Of a stretch of 64,000 nucleotides of DNA, positions 26,753 to 36,267 are shown piece after piece. The notes beneath the pieces were generated by a model. That model saw nothing but the letters and a program-made list of their open reading frames with translations. It made no database searches and was not told where the DNA came from. The stretch is from Bradyrhizobium algeriense. Its GTDB lineage: Bacteria > Pseudomonadota > Alphaproteobacteria > Rhizobiales > Xanthobacteraceae. The stretch's first letter is position 1; the number at the start of each line of letters is the position of its first letter. The stretch is from assembly GCF_036924595.1 (NCBI RefSeq), contig NZ_JAZHRV010000001.1, positions 3,596,001 through 3,660,000 on the forward strand, given 5' to 3'. Both the position numbers and the translations under genes were made by a program.

Positions 26753-27442
26753 TTAAAGCCGGGTGGGCTGCCCGCGAAATCCCATCGCCAGCACGTAGCG
26801 CTCCGACGAATCCTGCCGGCTCGAAGCCGGCTTGACGTGGCGCACGCTGGCGAAATCGCGCTTCAATTGCGCGACCAGTTCGGCGTCTGCGCCGCTCTGA
26901 AAGGCCTTGGCCAGAAACGTTCCGCCGGGATTGAGCACGTCGGCGGCAAACGCTGCCGCAGTTTCGATCAGGCCGACGATGCGCAACTGATCCGTCTTGC
27001 GATGGCCGGTGGTGTTGGGCGCCATGTCGGACATCACGACATCGGCCCGCCCGCCCATCATCGCGATCAGCTTTTCGGGCGCGTCCTCAGCCAGGAAATC
27101 GAGCTGGGCGAAATTGACACCAGGAATTTCCGGCATCTCCAGGAGATCGATCGCGACCACCTTGCCCTTGCCGTTGACGGCGCCGACACGCTTCGCCGCG
27201 ATCTGGCTCCAGCCGCCGGGGGCGGCGCCGAGATCGACCACAGCGATGCCATGCTTGAGGAAGTGATACTTGTCGTCGATCTCGATCAGCTTGTAGGCCG
27301 CGCGCGAGCGATAGCCGTCCCGCTTGGCTTGCGCCACATAGGGATCATTGAGCTGCCGCTCCAGCCAGAGTTTTGATGACAGCTTGCGCTTGCCACCGCT
27401 CTTGACCGTGACGTGCAGGCGTCCGGTGGTGTCTTTTGCCAT
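26753..27442 (-). CDS. rlmE: 23S rRNA 2'-O-methyltransferase (FtsJ/RlmE)
   Basis: Methylates the ribose of U2552 of 23S rRNA during late 50S assembly. 229 residues. '[11 protein letters not shown]' carries the first Lys of the K-D-K-E tetrad. SAM motif I is '[15 protein letters not shown]'. The Asp is in '[12 protein letters not shown]', the second Lys in 'FLAKAFQSG' and the Glu in '[11 protein letters not shown]', so all catalytic residues are present. An N-terminal basic extension of about 20 residues is usual in Rhizobiales. It lies 57 bp downstream of the Ppx/GppA gene on the same strand, a frequent pairing. Confidence 0.96.
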   Translation of the reverse strand: MAKDTTGRLHVTVKSGGKRKLSSKLWLERQLNDPYVAQAKRDGYRSRAAYKLIEIDDKYHFLKHGIAVVDLGAAPGGWSQIAAKRVGAVNGKGKVVAIDLLEMPEIPGVNFAQLDFLAEDAPEKLIAMMGGRADVVMSDMAPNTTGHRKTDQLRIVGLIETAAAFAADVLNPGGTFLAKAFQSGADAELVAQLKRDFASVRHVKPASSRQDSSERYVLAMGFRGQPTRL

Positions 27443-27499
27443 GTCTGTCGGTGCCTTGGGGTGTCAGACGCGATCTAGCACATCACGCCACGCGGCGCA

Positions 27500-28543
27500 T
27501 TAACACGCCCTGAGCGCGCCGTCTTCGCGCATCATCTCGACCAGCATGCCCTCGCGCAGGCCCCGGTCGGCGACGCGCAGCCGCGGCAGCGGGAAGGCAT
27601 CGCGGATCGCATCCAGAATGGCGCAGCCGGCCAGCACCAGATCGGCGCGCTCGACGCTGATGCAATTATTGTTGGCGCGCTCCAGATAGCTCATGCCGCG
27701 CAGCCGCTGGATCACCGCGGTAATGTCGGAACCGTGCATCCAGATGCCATCGATGCGGCGGCGGTCGTAGCGCGCCAGATTGAGATGGACGCCGGCGAGC
27801 GTGGTCACGGTGCCGGAGGTGCCCAGCATATGCATGTCGTGCAAATCCGTGCCGTGCTCGCCAGCGAAAGGCGCGACATATTGCGCGACTTCGCGCACCA
27901 TCCGCGCATAGGATTCCGCCGTGACGTCTCGTCCGCCGAAATGCTCGGCCAAGGTGACGACGCCGAGCGGGATCGACATCCACGCCTTGATCCGCGGCGA
28001 CGCATTCTGCTCGGCGGGATCGCGCTCGATCCGGACCAGCTCGGTCGAGCCGCCGCCGATGTCGAACAGGATCGCGCCCCGCCCTCTTGCGTCCAGCAGC
28101 GGCGAGCAGCCGATCACGGCAAGCGCCGCCTCGGTCTCGCGATCGATCACCTCGAGCCGGATGCCGGTCTCACTCGCGACGCGGGCGCGAAAGCTTTCGG
28201 CATTGGCGGCAGCACGGCAGGCTTCGGTGGCGATCAACCGCAGGCGGTGGGCCTTGCGGTAGCGGATCTTGTCGCTGCAGATGCTGAGCGCCGCGATGGC
28301 GCGCTCGATCGCCGCCTCGCTGATGGAACCGGTCGCGGAAATGCCCTCGCCGAGCCGAATGATCCGCGAAAACGAATCCACCACGCGAAAACCATCGCCT
28401 GCCGGACTGGCGATCAAAAGCCGGCAATTATTGGTGCCAAGGTCGAGCGCGGCATAGACACCGTTTGCCGTGGCCGCCGCAACCGACCCTGACGGGCTAG
28501 CGCAGACCTCAAGGCCTTCGCGCAGCCGCGTATCGTCATTCAT
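27500..28543 (-). CDS. Ppx/GppA family phosphatase
   Basis: 347-residue protein of the ASKHA fold, which acts on polyphosphate or guanosine pentaphosphate. 'VYAALDLGTNNCRLLIA' is the phosphate-1 loop and 'AILFDIGGGSTELV' the phosphate-2 loop. 'RLIATEACRAAANAESF' is the connecting helix with the TxAxR-like motif. It is a short form without the C-terminal HD-like domain of Ppx, so exopolyphosphatase and GppA cannot be told apart. The ATG at 28543 is preferred to the TTG three bases upstream. It probably forms an operon with rlmE. Confidence 0.9.
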   Translation of the reverse strand: MNDDTRLREGLEVCASPSGSVAAATANGVYAALDLGTNNCRLLIASPAGDGFRVVDSFSRIIRLGEGISATGSISEAAIERAIAALSICSDKIRYRKAHRLRLIATEACRAAANAESFRARVASETGIRLEVIDRETEAALAVIGCSPLLDARGRGAILFDIGGGSTELVRIERDPAEQNASPRIKAWMSIPLGVVTLAEHFGGRDVTAESYARMVREVAQYVAPFAGEHGTDLHDMHMLGTSGTVTTLAGVHLNLARYDRRRIDGIWMHGSDITAVIQRLRGMSYLERANNNCISVERADLVLAGCAILDAIRDAFPLPRLRVADRGLREGMLVEMMREDGALRAC

Positions 28544-28755
28544 CAAAACTGTCTTTCCGCAGGCCGCTTCCGGGCCGCCGAAGAAAAATTACCGTTCACG
28601 GAAACTTTAGCAGCGCCAAGGGGCTACGCAACAACCCATCACATAGGACTATGCCCAATCAGGCGTTGTCGGGCATGACGCAGTGCGTTATCTCAGCAGG
28701 AACCCGCGGAACCGGGAAAATCCAAGAGAATCCCAAGCATTTCAGGTGTTTTTCG

Positions 28756-31128
28756 ATGCAAGATCACACGGGCGCCGCCTCCCTGGACAACGCTATCGCA
28801 CTGCAAAAATACGGGGTGGGGCAGCCGGTGCGCCGCAAGGAAGACGACACGCTGGTCCGCGGCAAGGGCAAATACACCGACGATTTCGCCCTGCCCGGCC
28901 AGGCCTATTGCTGGATGGTGCGCTCCAGCCATGCCCACGGAATCATCAAGGGGATCGCCACGGCCACCGCCAAGGCCATGCCCGGCGTGCTCGGCATCTG
29001 GACCGGCAAGGACCTGGAAGCCGCCGGCTACAACCCCTTCACCTGCGGTCTGCCGCTGAAGAGCCGGGACGGCTCGCCGCTACTGCAGACCAATCGTCCG
29101 GCGCTGGCGACCGACAAGGTGCGCTTTGTCGGCGACCCCATCGCCTTTGTGGTCGCGGAAACGCTGGCGCAGGCGCGCGATGCGGCGGAGGCCGTCGAAC
29201 TCGAGATCGAGCCGCTACCCGCCGTGACCGACGCGGCTGAAGCGACAAAGCCCGGTGCGCCGCTGCTCTACGATCACATCCCGAACAACGTCGCGCTGGA
29301 CTACCACTATGGCGACACCGCCAAGATCGACGCGGCGTTTGCCACTGCTGCCCATGTGACCAAACTCGACATCGTCAACACCCGCGTTGCCGTGGTGTCG
29401 ATGGAGCCGCGCGTGGCGCTCGCCGCCTACGACAAGGCGGCCGAACGCTTCACGCTGCAGGTGCCGACGCAGGGCGTCTCCGGCAACAAGGTGACGCTGG
29501 CGAAAATCCTCAACGTGCCGAACGACAAGGTTCGCATCCTGACCGCCAATGTCGGCGGCTCCTTCGGCATGAAGAACGTCAGCTATCCCGAATATACCTG
29601 CATCCTGCACGCGGCGAAGGCGCTGGGCCGCCCGGTGAAATGGACCGACGAGCGCTCGACCAGCTTCCTTTCGGACAGCCATGGCCGCGCGCAGCTCATT
29701 CACGCCGAACTGGCGCTCGATGCCGAAGGCAAGTTTTTGGCGGTGCGCCTGCAGGGTTACGGCAATCTCGGCGCCTACATCACCGGCGTCGCGCCGGGGC
29801 CGCTGTCGCTCAACACCGGCAAGAATCTTGCGAGCGTCTACCGCACGCCGCTGCTCGGCGTCGACATCAAGACGGTGTTGACCAACACCACGCTGATGGG
29901 CGCCTATCGCGGCGCAGGCCGGCCCGAGGCCAATTACTACATGGAGCGGCTGATCGACCGCGCCGCCGACGAGATGGGCATCAACCGCCTCACCTTGCGC
30001 AAGCGCAACTTCATCAAGCCGTCGCAACTGCCGTTCGCAGCAGCCTCTGGCGTCACCTATGACAGCGGCGATTTCGCAGGCGTCTTCAACAAGGCGCTGG
30101 AGATGTCCGATCATGCCAATTTTGCGAAGCGGAAGAAGGAGAGCAAAAAGAGCGGCAAGCTGCGCGGCATCGCCGTCGGCTCCTATCTGGAAGTGACCGC
30201 GCCGCCGAGCGGCGAACTCGGCAAGATCAGCTTCGAGCCGGATGGTTCGGTGAAGCTGACCACCGGCACGCTCGATTACGGCCAGGGCCACGTCACGCCG
30301 TTCGCGCAAGTGCTTTCGGCGCAGCTAGGCGTTCCCTTCGACAAGATCACGCTGGAGCAGAACGACAGCGATCTCGTCCGTTTCGGCAATGGCACCGGCG
30401 GCTCGCGTTCGATCACCGCGACCGGTCAGGCCATCGTGGAAGCCTCCGCGCTCGTGATCGCAAAGGGCAAGCAGGCCGCTGCGCATCTGATGGAAGCGTC
30501 CGAGGGCGATATCGAATTCGCCCAAGGCCGCTTCACCATCGCCGGCACCGACCGCTCGATCGGCATCATGGAGCTGGCGCAGCGCGTGCGCGAAGGCAGG
30601 ATGCCGGAGGGCGTGCCGCTGTCGCTCGACGTCGACCACGCCACCAAGGACACGCCGTCCACCTTCCCCAATGGCTGCCATGTCGCGGAAGTGGAAATCG
30701 ATCCCGAGACCGGCGTGACGCGGATCGTGCGCTACTTCGCGGTCAACGATTTCGGCACCGTGGTCAACCCGATGATCGTCGCCGGCCAGTTGCATGGCGG
30801 CGTGGCGCAGGGCATCGGCCAGGCGCTGATGGAGGAAGTCAGCTACGATTCAAGCGGCCAGCCGATCACCGGCTCGTTCATGGACTATGCCTTGCCGCGC
30901 GCGGAGGACATTCCGCCGATGGAAGTCGGCGACCACCCCTCGCCCGCAAAGTCCAATCCACTGGGCACAAAAGGCTGCGGCGAAGCCGGCTGTGCCGGCA
31001 GCCTCGTCTGCGTCGTCAACGCGGTGGTCGACGCGCTGTCGGAATACGGCATCACCCATATCGACATGCCGCTGACGCCGGAGCGGGTGTGGCGGGCGAT
31101 CCAGGATGCGAAGGCGAAGGCGGCGTGA
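28756..31128 (+). CDS. Xanthine dehydrogenase/CoxL-type molybdopterin-binding subunit
   Basis: 790-residue large subunit of a molybdenum hydroxylase. 'VGQPVRRKEDDTLVRGKGKY' is the typical start. 'ANVGGSFGMKN' binds the cofactor, 'LMGAYRGAGRPEANYYMERL' is the active-site loop, and 'GTKGCGEAGCAGS' carries the catalytic Glu. The loop has AYRGAG rather than the AYxCSFR of true CO dehydrogenase, so it is a form II CoxL-like protein of unknown substrate. The small Fe-S and medium FAD subunits, normally adjacent, are not in this window. The ATG at 28756 matches the family start better than the frame opening at 28651. Confidence 0.92.
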   Translation: MQDHTGAASLDNAIALQKYGVGQPVRRKEDDTLVRGKGKYTDDFALPGQAYCWMVRSSHAHGIIKGIATATAKAMPGVLGIWTGKDLEAAGYNPFTCGLPLKSRDGSPLLQTNRPALATDKVRFVGDPIAFVVAETLAQARDAAEAVELEIEPLPAVTDAAEATKPGAPLLYDHIPNNVALDYHYGDTAKIDAAFATAAHVTKLDIVNTRVAVVSMEPRVALAAYDKAAERFTLQVPTQGVSGNKVTLAKILNVPNDKVRILTANVGGSFGMKNVSYPEYTCILHAAKALGRPVKWTDERSTSFLSDSHGRAQLIHAELALDAEGKFLAVRLQGYGNLGAYITGVAPGPLSLNTGKNLASVYRTPLLGVDIKTVLTNTTLMGAYRGAGRPEANYYMERLIDRAADEMGINRLTLRKRNFIKPSQLPFAAASGVTYDSGDFAGVFNKALEMSDHANFAKRKKESKKSGKLRGIAVGSYLEVTAPPSGELGKISFEPDGSVKLTTGTLDYGQGHVTPFAQVLSAQLGVPFDKITLEQNDSDLVRFGNGTGGSRSITATGQAIVEASALVIAKGKQAAAHLMEASEGDIEFAQGRFTIAGTDRSIGIMELAQRVREGRMPEGVPLSLDVDHATKDTPSTFPNGCHVAEVEIDPETGVTRIVRYFAVNDFGTVVNPMIVAGQLHGGVAQGIGQALMEEVSYDSSGQPITGSFMDYALPRAEDIPPMEVGDHPSPAKSNPLGTKGCGEAGCAGSLVCVVNAVVDALSEYGITHIDMPLTPERVWRAIQDAKAKAA

Positions 31129-31141
31129 GGCTAGGCCAACC

Positions 31142-31228
31142 CGTCATTGCCGGGCTTGACCCGGCAATCCATCACGTTCAATGACTCTTCTGAAGTGATG
31201 GATGCGCGGGTCAAGCCCGCGCATGACG
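31142..31228. repeat. Palindromic intergenic repeat, GTCATTGCCGGG family
   Basis: The left unit is a perfect hairpin, ATTGCCGGG-CTTGA-CCCGGCAAT, followed by CCATCAC. The right unit is GTGATGGATG then CGCGGGTCAAGCCCGCG and CATGACG. It lies between convergent genes and may act as a terminator. Confidence 0.85.
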
Positions 31229-31248
31229 AGTATTTCCTGTTCTGCACA

Positions 31249-31629
31249 TCACACCTTCTCGACCGCGCCGCCGCTTTCGGCCCAGCCCTTGAAGCCACCG
31301 AGATTACGCACGTCCTTGTAGCCCATGTCTTGCAGCGTCTTGCCGGCAAGCGCGGACCGGCCGCCGGAGGCGCAATAGACGATCACGGTTTTTTCCCGAT
31401 CGAATGCATTGTCATAATAGGGGCTGTCAGGATCCGCCTTGAATTCGAGCATGCCGCGCGCGACGTGTTTCGCGCCCTGGACCTTGCCGGTGCTCTGTAG
31501 CTCAAGCCCGTCGCGCACATCGACCACCAGGACCTGGCCGCGCTCGATCAGGGCTTTCGCGTCTTGCGGGCTGATGGCTGGAACGGAGCTGTTAGCCGCT
31601 GCAAGTAAATCCTTCACTGAATTAGGCAT
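31249..31629 (-). CDS. Rhodanese-domain sulfurtransferase
   Basis: 126-residue single rhodanese domain. The active-site loop is 'VYCASGGRSALAG', with Cys86 as the persulfide carrier and the six-residue loop of sulfur (not phosphate) enzymes. 'VVDVRDGLELQSTGKVQGA' is the standard CH2A region, and 'NLGGFKGWAESGG' the C-terminal motif. Such proteins move sulfur from thiosulfate or a cysteine persulfide to acceptors, in the cytoplasm. It is divergent from the AraC gene across about 190 bp and convergent with the hydroxylase gene. Confidence 0.93.
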   Translation of the reverse strand: MPNSVKDLLAAANSSVPAISPQDAKALIERGQVLVVDVRDGLELQSTGKVQGAKHVARGMLEFKADPDSPYYDNAFDREKTVIVYCASGGRSALAGKTLQDMGYKDVRNLGGFKGWAESGGAVEKV

Positions 31630-31821
31630 CGTATTCTCCCGTATGCAGTTATCGTTAGGTACGGATAATGGCCCAGTTTGTGGCGAAGCTTGGTCAATAG
31701 TGCAATGACCACGGCTCCAGGAAACTTTGCCGCGACGCTATGCCGCTTGACTGGAGCGTGCATTCTGAAAGGCTTCACGCTGACCGCAGGCGCGCCGACA
31801 GCAGGAATTCAGGATCAGATT

Positions 31822-32883
31822 GTGGACGTATTGTCGGAAGTCCTGCGCGTCGTCCGTTTGTCCGGAACGATTCATTTTCGCGCGGAATTTACGCATCCGT
31901 GGGCCATTCTTTCGTCCCCGCCGGCGCTGCTTGCGGCGCGCCTGCAATCCTCCGAAGGATCGGTGACACCGTTTCATGTGGTCACCGAGGGCAATTGCCT
32001 GGTGACATCAGGGGCATTGCCGCCAATCCACATCGAAAGCGGCGACGTGATCGTGTTCCCGCGCGGCGATCAGCATGTGATGGCCAGCGACCCTGAACTG
32101 GCGCCTGTCCCGATACAGGACATCTATTCGCAACCGTCCGCGGAGCGGATCACGGTCGTGAATCACGGCGGCGGCGGGCCGCCGGCGCGCTTCATCTGCG
32201 GCTTTCTGCACGCCGATCAGCGGTTCGATCCGCTGCTGAAATCGCTACCGGCGATTCTTTGCGTCCGCTCGCGCGAAGACGCCCTTACGCTCGAGACGCT
32301 GGACGGCACCGGAAGGCGTGTGCAGGCGATCACGCATCCGCAGGAGAAGGAGTGGTGGCGGGCATCGGTGCGCTACCTGATGAGCGAAACCGCGACGCCG
32401 GGTCCCGGCAACCGCGCCGTGCTGGCACGATTGGCCGAGTCGCTTTTCCTCGAGCTGCTGCGGTGGCAGTTGCAGTTTGCGACACAGGGCCATGGCGGCG
32501 GATGGCTGGCGGGCCTGCATGATCCCCAGGTGGGTCCCGCGCTCACACTGCTTCATGCGCAGCCGGAACGACCGTGGACCGTCGAAGCGCTTGCAAAGGA
32601 AGTCGGGGTCTCGCGTGCGGCGCTCGCCAAACGATTCGTCGAACTGGTCGGCGAGTCGCCGATCCAGTATCTCGCGGGCTGGCGGATGCATTTGGCCCAG
32701 CACCTGCTGCAAGACAGCACGCTTGGCGTGGCCGAGATCGCCGGACGCGTCGGATATGACTCCGACGCGGCTTTCAACCGGGCGTTCCGGCGGGTGGTCG
32801 GCTCGCCGCCCGCGACATGGCGGCAAGCCAGGGAGGAACAGCCTCTCGTAGAGGATGGGTTGCCGGGTCAAGCCCGGCAATGA
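31822..32883 (+). CDS. AraC-family regulator with N-terminal cupin (cupin_6)
   Basis: 353 residues from the GTG at 31822, which has AGGA seven bases before it and begins 'VDVLSEVLRVVRLSG', the usual start of this family; the open frame to 31678 is not supported. The N-terminal cupin (about 1-175) has 'IHIESGDVIVFPRGDQHVM'. The C-terminal AraC domain has two helix-turn-helix units, 'TVEALAKEVGVSRAALAKRF' and 'GVAEIAGRVGYDSDAAFNRAF'. It may control the divergent rhodanese gene, but nothing proves it. Its last residues and stop codon are provided by a palindromic repeat half-site. Confidence 0.88.
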   Translation: MDVLSEVLRVVRLSGTIHFRAEFTHPWAILSSPPALLAARLQSSEGSVTPFHVVTEGNCLVTSGALPPIHIESGDVIVFPRGDQHVMASDPELAPVPIQDIYSQPSAERITVVNHGGGGPPARFICGFLHADQRFDPLLKSLPAILCVRSREDALTLETLDGTGRRVQAITHPQEKEWWRASVRYLMSETATPGPGNRAVLARLAESLFLELLRWQLQFATQGHGGGWLAGLHDPQVGPALTLLHAQPERPWTVEALAKEVGVSRAALAKRFVELVGESPIQYLAGWRMHLAQHLLQDSTLGVAEIAGRVGYDSDAAFNRAFRRVVGSPPATWRQAREEQPLVEDGLPGQARQ

Positions 32884-32885
32884 CG
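32858..32885. repeat. Half copy of the GTCATTGCCGGG repeat
   Basis: The hairpin TTGCCGGG-TCAAG-CCCGGCAA followed by TGACG is one unit of the repeat seen at 31142 and 39752. It overlaps the 3' end of the AraC-type gene, which it supplies with the C-terminal residues 'GLPGQARQ' and a TGA stop. Confidence 0.75.
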
Positions 32886-32892
32886 CATCGTG

Positions 32893-33687
32893 TTACGCCG
32901 CCGCCTGCTCGCGGGGCTGGTAGATCGCGATGTGGTGGCAATGCGCCAGCGGTGTTTTGCCGTTGGCGACGACCAGCGCATCGAGTTCGACGAAGCGGTG
33001 GCCCTTCTTGTCGTAATTGCCGATCACCTTCGCGCGGGCCGTAATGACGTCGCCGACTTTCGCAGCCGACAGGAGCTGCATGCGGCTGCCGACGTGAATC
33101 CAAGGCCCCAAAATGGCGTTGTCGACCAGCGCCCGGTTCATCACCCGTTGCAGCAGGCCAGGATGACCGAGGCCTTCCTTCGTATAGATCGGATCGGCTG
33201 CCCTGATGTCAGCCAGATATCCCGCGGCCGCTTCGCCCGCCCAGTCGCGCGGCGTGGTGCCGAGCCATTTGCCGAGTTCGTAGGAAGCGCCGCTGACCGG
33301 CCTGCGCTCCGCTACGGCAGCGACTTCCTTGTAGTCTGCAATCGAAACAGCCGGTGCGGATGCCGGCAATGACGCGGTGCCGGTGGCGCAAAGCTCGTCG
33401 CGGCTCTGCACTTCTATCGAAAGCACATCATTGCTTTCCTCTGCCGTGAGCTCGGCCATCTCGCCGTCATAGACCGGCTTGAGGAAGCGCACATCGATAA
33501 AGCCGCGTTCGAGAAAGGCGCGGCCCCATTTGGCGACCGGCTGGTGCATCATATAGGCCATCACGTCGACGCCCGGAACCAGCCCACCCGAGAATCCGAA
33601 CCGCTTTGCCACGGTGTCGTCATGCATCTTGTTTTCGGATTGTTTGGCGGTGTTGTAGGCCTGGACGCGATACGGCTCGATAGTCAT
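32893..33687 (-). CDS. MaoC/hotdog-like acyl dehydratase-family protein
   Basis: 264-residue protein with two hotdog-like halves. The first half has '[21 protein letters not shown]', like the MaoC substrate helix, and the second has '[20 protein letters not shown]' and '[20 protein letters not shown]'. The classic D-x4-H catalytic pair of R-hydratases is not clearly placed, so it may be an acyl-thioester enzyme or a non-catalytic member. The ATG at 33687 is chosen because GAGGA is seven bases upstream; the ATG at 33693 is too close to it. It is convergent with the AraC gene and divergent from DUF188. Confidence 0.72.
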   Translation of the reverse strand: MTIEPYRVQAYNTAKQSENKMHDDTVAKRFGFSGGLVPGVDVMAYMMHQPVAKWGRAFLERGFIDVRFLKPVYDGEMAELTAEESNDVLSIEVQSRDELCATGTASLPASAPAVSIADYKEVAAVAERRPVSGASYELGKWLGTTPRDWAGEAAAGYLADIRAADPIYTKEGLGHPGLLQRVMNRALVDNAILGPWIHVGSRMQLLSAAKVGDVITARAKVIGNYDKKGHRFVELDALVVANGKTPLAHCHHIAIYQPREQAAA

Positions 33688-33832
33688 GCCCATTTCCTCT
33701 TATTCTTGGTTGTTTTCAGCCATTTATCGTACGCAAAGAATGTACCGTAGCAAGCGTGTTCCGCCCCCTGTTTTCCTCGCATTCAGCCATCGAATAGGCT
33801 ACCACGCGCGGGCAAGAACATGCCGCCGAGAT

Positions 33833-34327
33833 ATGCCTGAATTGAACCCCACCCGCATCTATGTCGATGCCGACGCCTGCCCGGTGAAGGACGAGATCTA
33901 TCGCGTCGCGACCCGGCACAGCCTGCCGGTCAGCGTGGTCGCGGGGAATTTCATCCGCGTGCCGCAGGATCCGCTGATCGAGCGTATCGCCGCCGGTTCC
34001 GGGATGGATGCCGCCGACGACTGGATCGCGGAGCGTGCGGGACAAGGCGACATCGTCATCACCTCGGATATCCCGCTCGCCAGCCGCTGCGTGAAATCGG
34101 GCGCCGAGGTGATTGCGCCGAACGGCAAGCCGTTCACCGAACAATCGATCGGCATGACGCTGGCCGTGCGCAATTTGATGACCGACCTGCGCTCATCGGG
34201 CGAAGTCACCGGCGGGCCGAAATCCTACTCCCCGCGCGACCGCTCGGCATTTTTGTCGGCGCTCGACCAGACCATCCGCCGCATCCAGCGCCAGCGGGCG
34301 CAACAGCCCGCGCAAGACCAAGGTTGA
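33833..34327 (+). CDS. YaiI/YqxD (DUF188, UPF0178) protein
   Basis: 164-residue PIN-like domain protein of unknown function, widely conserved. '[18 protein letters not shown]' is the family N-terminal motif with two Asp residues. '[20 protein letters not shown]' and '[20 protein letters not shown]' are the following signature blocks, and '[17 protein letters not shown]' is the C-terminal one. The acidic residues suggest a metal-dependent nuclease fold, but no activity is established. Starting at 33833 gives the usual length; the frame opening at 33686 is upstream noise. It is 8 bp before the ABC-F gene and probably shares its transcript. Confidence 0.93.
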   Translation: MPELNPTRIYVDADACPVKDEIYRVATRHSLPVSVVAGNFIRVPQDPLIERIAAGSGMDAADDWIAERAGQGDIVITSDIPLASRCVKSGAEVIAPNGKPFTEQSIGMTLAVRNLMTDLRSSGEVTGGPKSYSPRDRSAFLSALDQTIRRIQRQRAQQPAQDQG

Positions 34328-34335
34328 AGTGAACG

Positions 34336-36147
34336 ATGGCGCCGCCGCTGATCCAGTTGAAAGATATAAGGCTGACCTTTGGCGGCACGCCGCTGCTGTC
34401 GGGCGTGGAGCTATCCGTGTCCGCGGGCGAGCGCGTCTGCCTGATCGGCCGCAACGGCTCCGGCAAATCGACGCTTCTGAAGATAGCCGCCGGCACCGTC
34501 GAGCCCGACGGCGGCAGCCGCTTCGTGCAGCCGGGCGCCACCATCCGCTATCTGCCACAGGAGCCTGATTTCGGCGATCATAAGACGACGCTGGCCTACG
34601 TCGAGGCTGGCCTCGGCCCCGGCGACGATCATTACCAGGCGCGCTATCTGGTGGAGCAGCTCGGGCTCTCCGGCGACGAAGACCCCGCACATGTCTCCGG
34701 CGGCGAGGCCCGCCGCGCGGCGCTGGCGCGGGTGCTGGCGCCCTCGCCCGACATATTGCTGCTGGACGAGCCGACCAACCATCTCGACCTTCCCACCATC
34801 GAATGGCTGGAGGGCGAGCTGGAAAGCCGACGTTGCGCGCTGGTCATCATCAGCCATGACCGCCGCTTCCTCTCCAATCTGTCGCGCGCGACCGCCTGGC
34901 TCGATCGCGGCCAGATCAGGCAGATCGACCGCGGTTTCTCGGCGTTCGAATCCTGGCGCGACGAGGTGCTGGCGGAGGAAGTGCGCGACCAGCACAAGCT
35001 CGACCGCAAGATCGTTAACGAGGAACACTGGCTGCGCTACGGCGTCTCCGGCCGCCGCAAGCGCAACGTCAAGCGGCTCGGTAATCTGCATGCGCTGCGC
35101 GACCAGCGGCGCGATTATCGCGGCGCGACCGGCAATGCCAGCCTCGCCGCCGCCGAAGCCGACAAATCCGGCAAGCTCGTCATCGAGGCCAAGAACGTCG
35201 CCAAGGCCTATGGCGAGCGCACGATCGTCGAGGGCTTTTCGACCCGCGTCCAGCGCGGCGACCGCATCGGCATCGTCGGACCGAACGGCGCCGGCAAGAC
35301 GACGCTGGTTCATCTCCTGATCGGCAACGATCCGCCCGACAGCGGCACGATCCGGCTCGGCGCCAATATCGAAATGGCGACGCTCGACCAGCACCGCGAA
35401 AGCCTCGATCCCAAATCGACACTTGCCGAGGCGCTGACCGGCGGACGTGGCGACCATGTCATGGTCGGCGGCCGGCCGAAGCACGTCGTCAGCTACATGA
35501 AGGACTTTCTGTTCGCCCAGGAACAGATGCGCACGCCGCTCGAAGTGCTCTCCGGCGGCGAGCGCGGACGGCTGATGCTGGCGCGCGCGCTGGCGAAGCC
35601 CTCCAACCTGCTGGTGCTGGACGAGCCGACCAACGACCTCGATCTCGAAACCCTCGACGTGCTGGAGGAGATGCTCGGCGACTACGAGGGCACCGTGATC
35701 CTGATCAGCCATGACCGCGACTTCCTCGACCGCGTCGTCACTTCCGTGATCGTGCCCGAGGGCGACGGCCGCTGGATCGAATATGCCGGCGGCTACACCG
35801 ACATGCTGGCGCAGCGTGGCGAGGATCTCGCACGCGAAGCTCCCAATATGACTACCGTCGAGGAAAAGAAGGAAACCAAGGCTGCCGCGCCCTCTGCGGC
35901 GCCCAAGCGCCGGCTGAACTTCAACGAGAAGCACGCGCTGGAAACGCTGCCGAAGACGATGGCGAAGCTGCAGGCCGAGATCGCAAGACAGCAAAAGCTG
36001 CTTGACGATCCCGACCTCTACACCAAGGATCGCAAGAAATTCGACGCGGCCTCCGCGGCGATCGCGAAGGCGCAGGAAGAACTCGCTGCCGCCGAAGACC
36101 GGTGGCTGGAGCTGGAAGTTTTGCGAGAAGAGATCGAACAGGCGTAG
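34336..36147 (+). CDS. ABC-F family ATPase (Uup-like)
   Basis: 603-residue soluble protein with two ATPase domains and no membrane segment. Domain 1: Walker A 'GRNGSGKST', signature 'VSGGEARR', Walker B 'ILLLDEPTNHLD'. Domain 2: 'GPNGAGKTT', 'LSGGERGR', 'LLVLDEPTNDLD'. A linker of about 80 residues separates them. The C-terminal 80 residues ('LPKTMAKLQAEIARQQKLL' onward) form a coiled coil that binds DNA or ribosome in Uup. ABC-F proteins act on the ribosome or in transposon-excision control. Start ATG follows the DUF188 stop by 8 bp. Confidence 0.93.
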   Translation: MAPPLIQLKDIRLTFGGTPLLSGVELSVSAGERVCLIGRNGSGKSTLLKIAAGTVEPDGGSRFVQPGATIRYLPQEPDFGDHKTTLAYVEAGLGPGDDHYQARYLVEQLGLSGDEDPAHVSGGEARRAALARVLAPSPDILLLDEPTNHLDLPTIEWLEGELESRRCALVIISHDRRFLSNLSRATAWLDRGQIRQIDRGFSAFESWRDEVLAEEVRDQHKLDRKIVNEEHWLRYGVSGRRKRNVKRLGNLHALRDQRRDYRGATGNASLAAAEADKSGKLVIEAKNVAKAYGERTIVEGFSTRVQRGDRIGIVGPNGAGKTTLVHLLIGNDPPDSGTIRLGANIEMATLDQHRESLDPKSTLAEALTGGRGDHVMVGGRPKHVVSYMKDFLFAQEQMRTPLEVLSGGERGRLMLARALAKPSNLLVLDEPTNDLDLETLDVLEEMLGDYEGTVILISHDRDFLDRVVTSVIVPEGDGRWIEYAGGYTDMLAQRGEDLAREAPNMTTVEEKKETKAAAPSAAPKRRLNFNEKHALETLPKTMAKLQAEIARQQKLLDDPDLYTKDRKKFDAASAAIAKAQEELAAAEDRWLELEVLREEIEQA

Positions 36148-36157
36148 GTATTTCTAC

Positions 36158-36242
36158 CGTCATTGCGAGGAGCGAAGCGACGAAGCAATCCATCCATCCG
36201 TTATGCCGCTCGATGGATTGCTTCGCTTCGCTCGCAATGACG
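36158..36242. repeat. Palindromic intergenic repeat, GTCATTGCGAG family
   Basis: CGTCATTGCGAGGAGCGAAG on the left and CTTCGCTCGCAATGACG on the right are near-perfect inverted repeats around GAAGCAATCCAT/ATGGATTGCTTC. It lies between the ABC-F and D-threonine aldolase-like genes, both on the plus strand. Confidence 0.85.
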
Positions 36243-36267
36243 AAAAAGCACAACTGGAGCCAACTTG

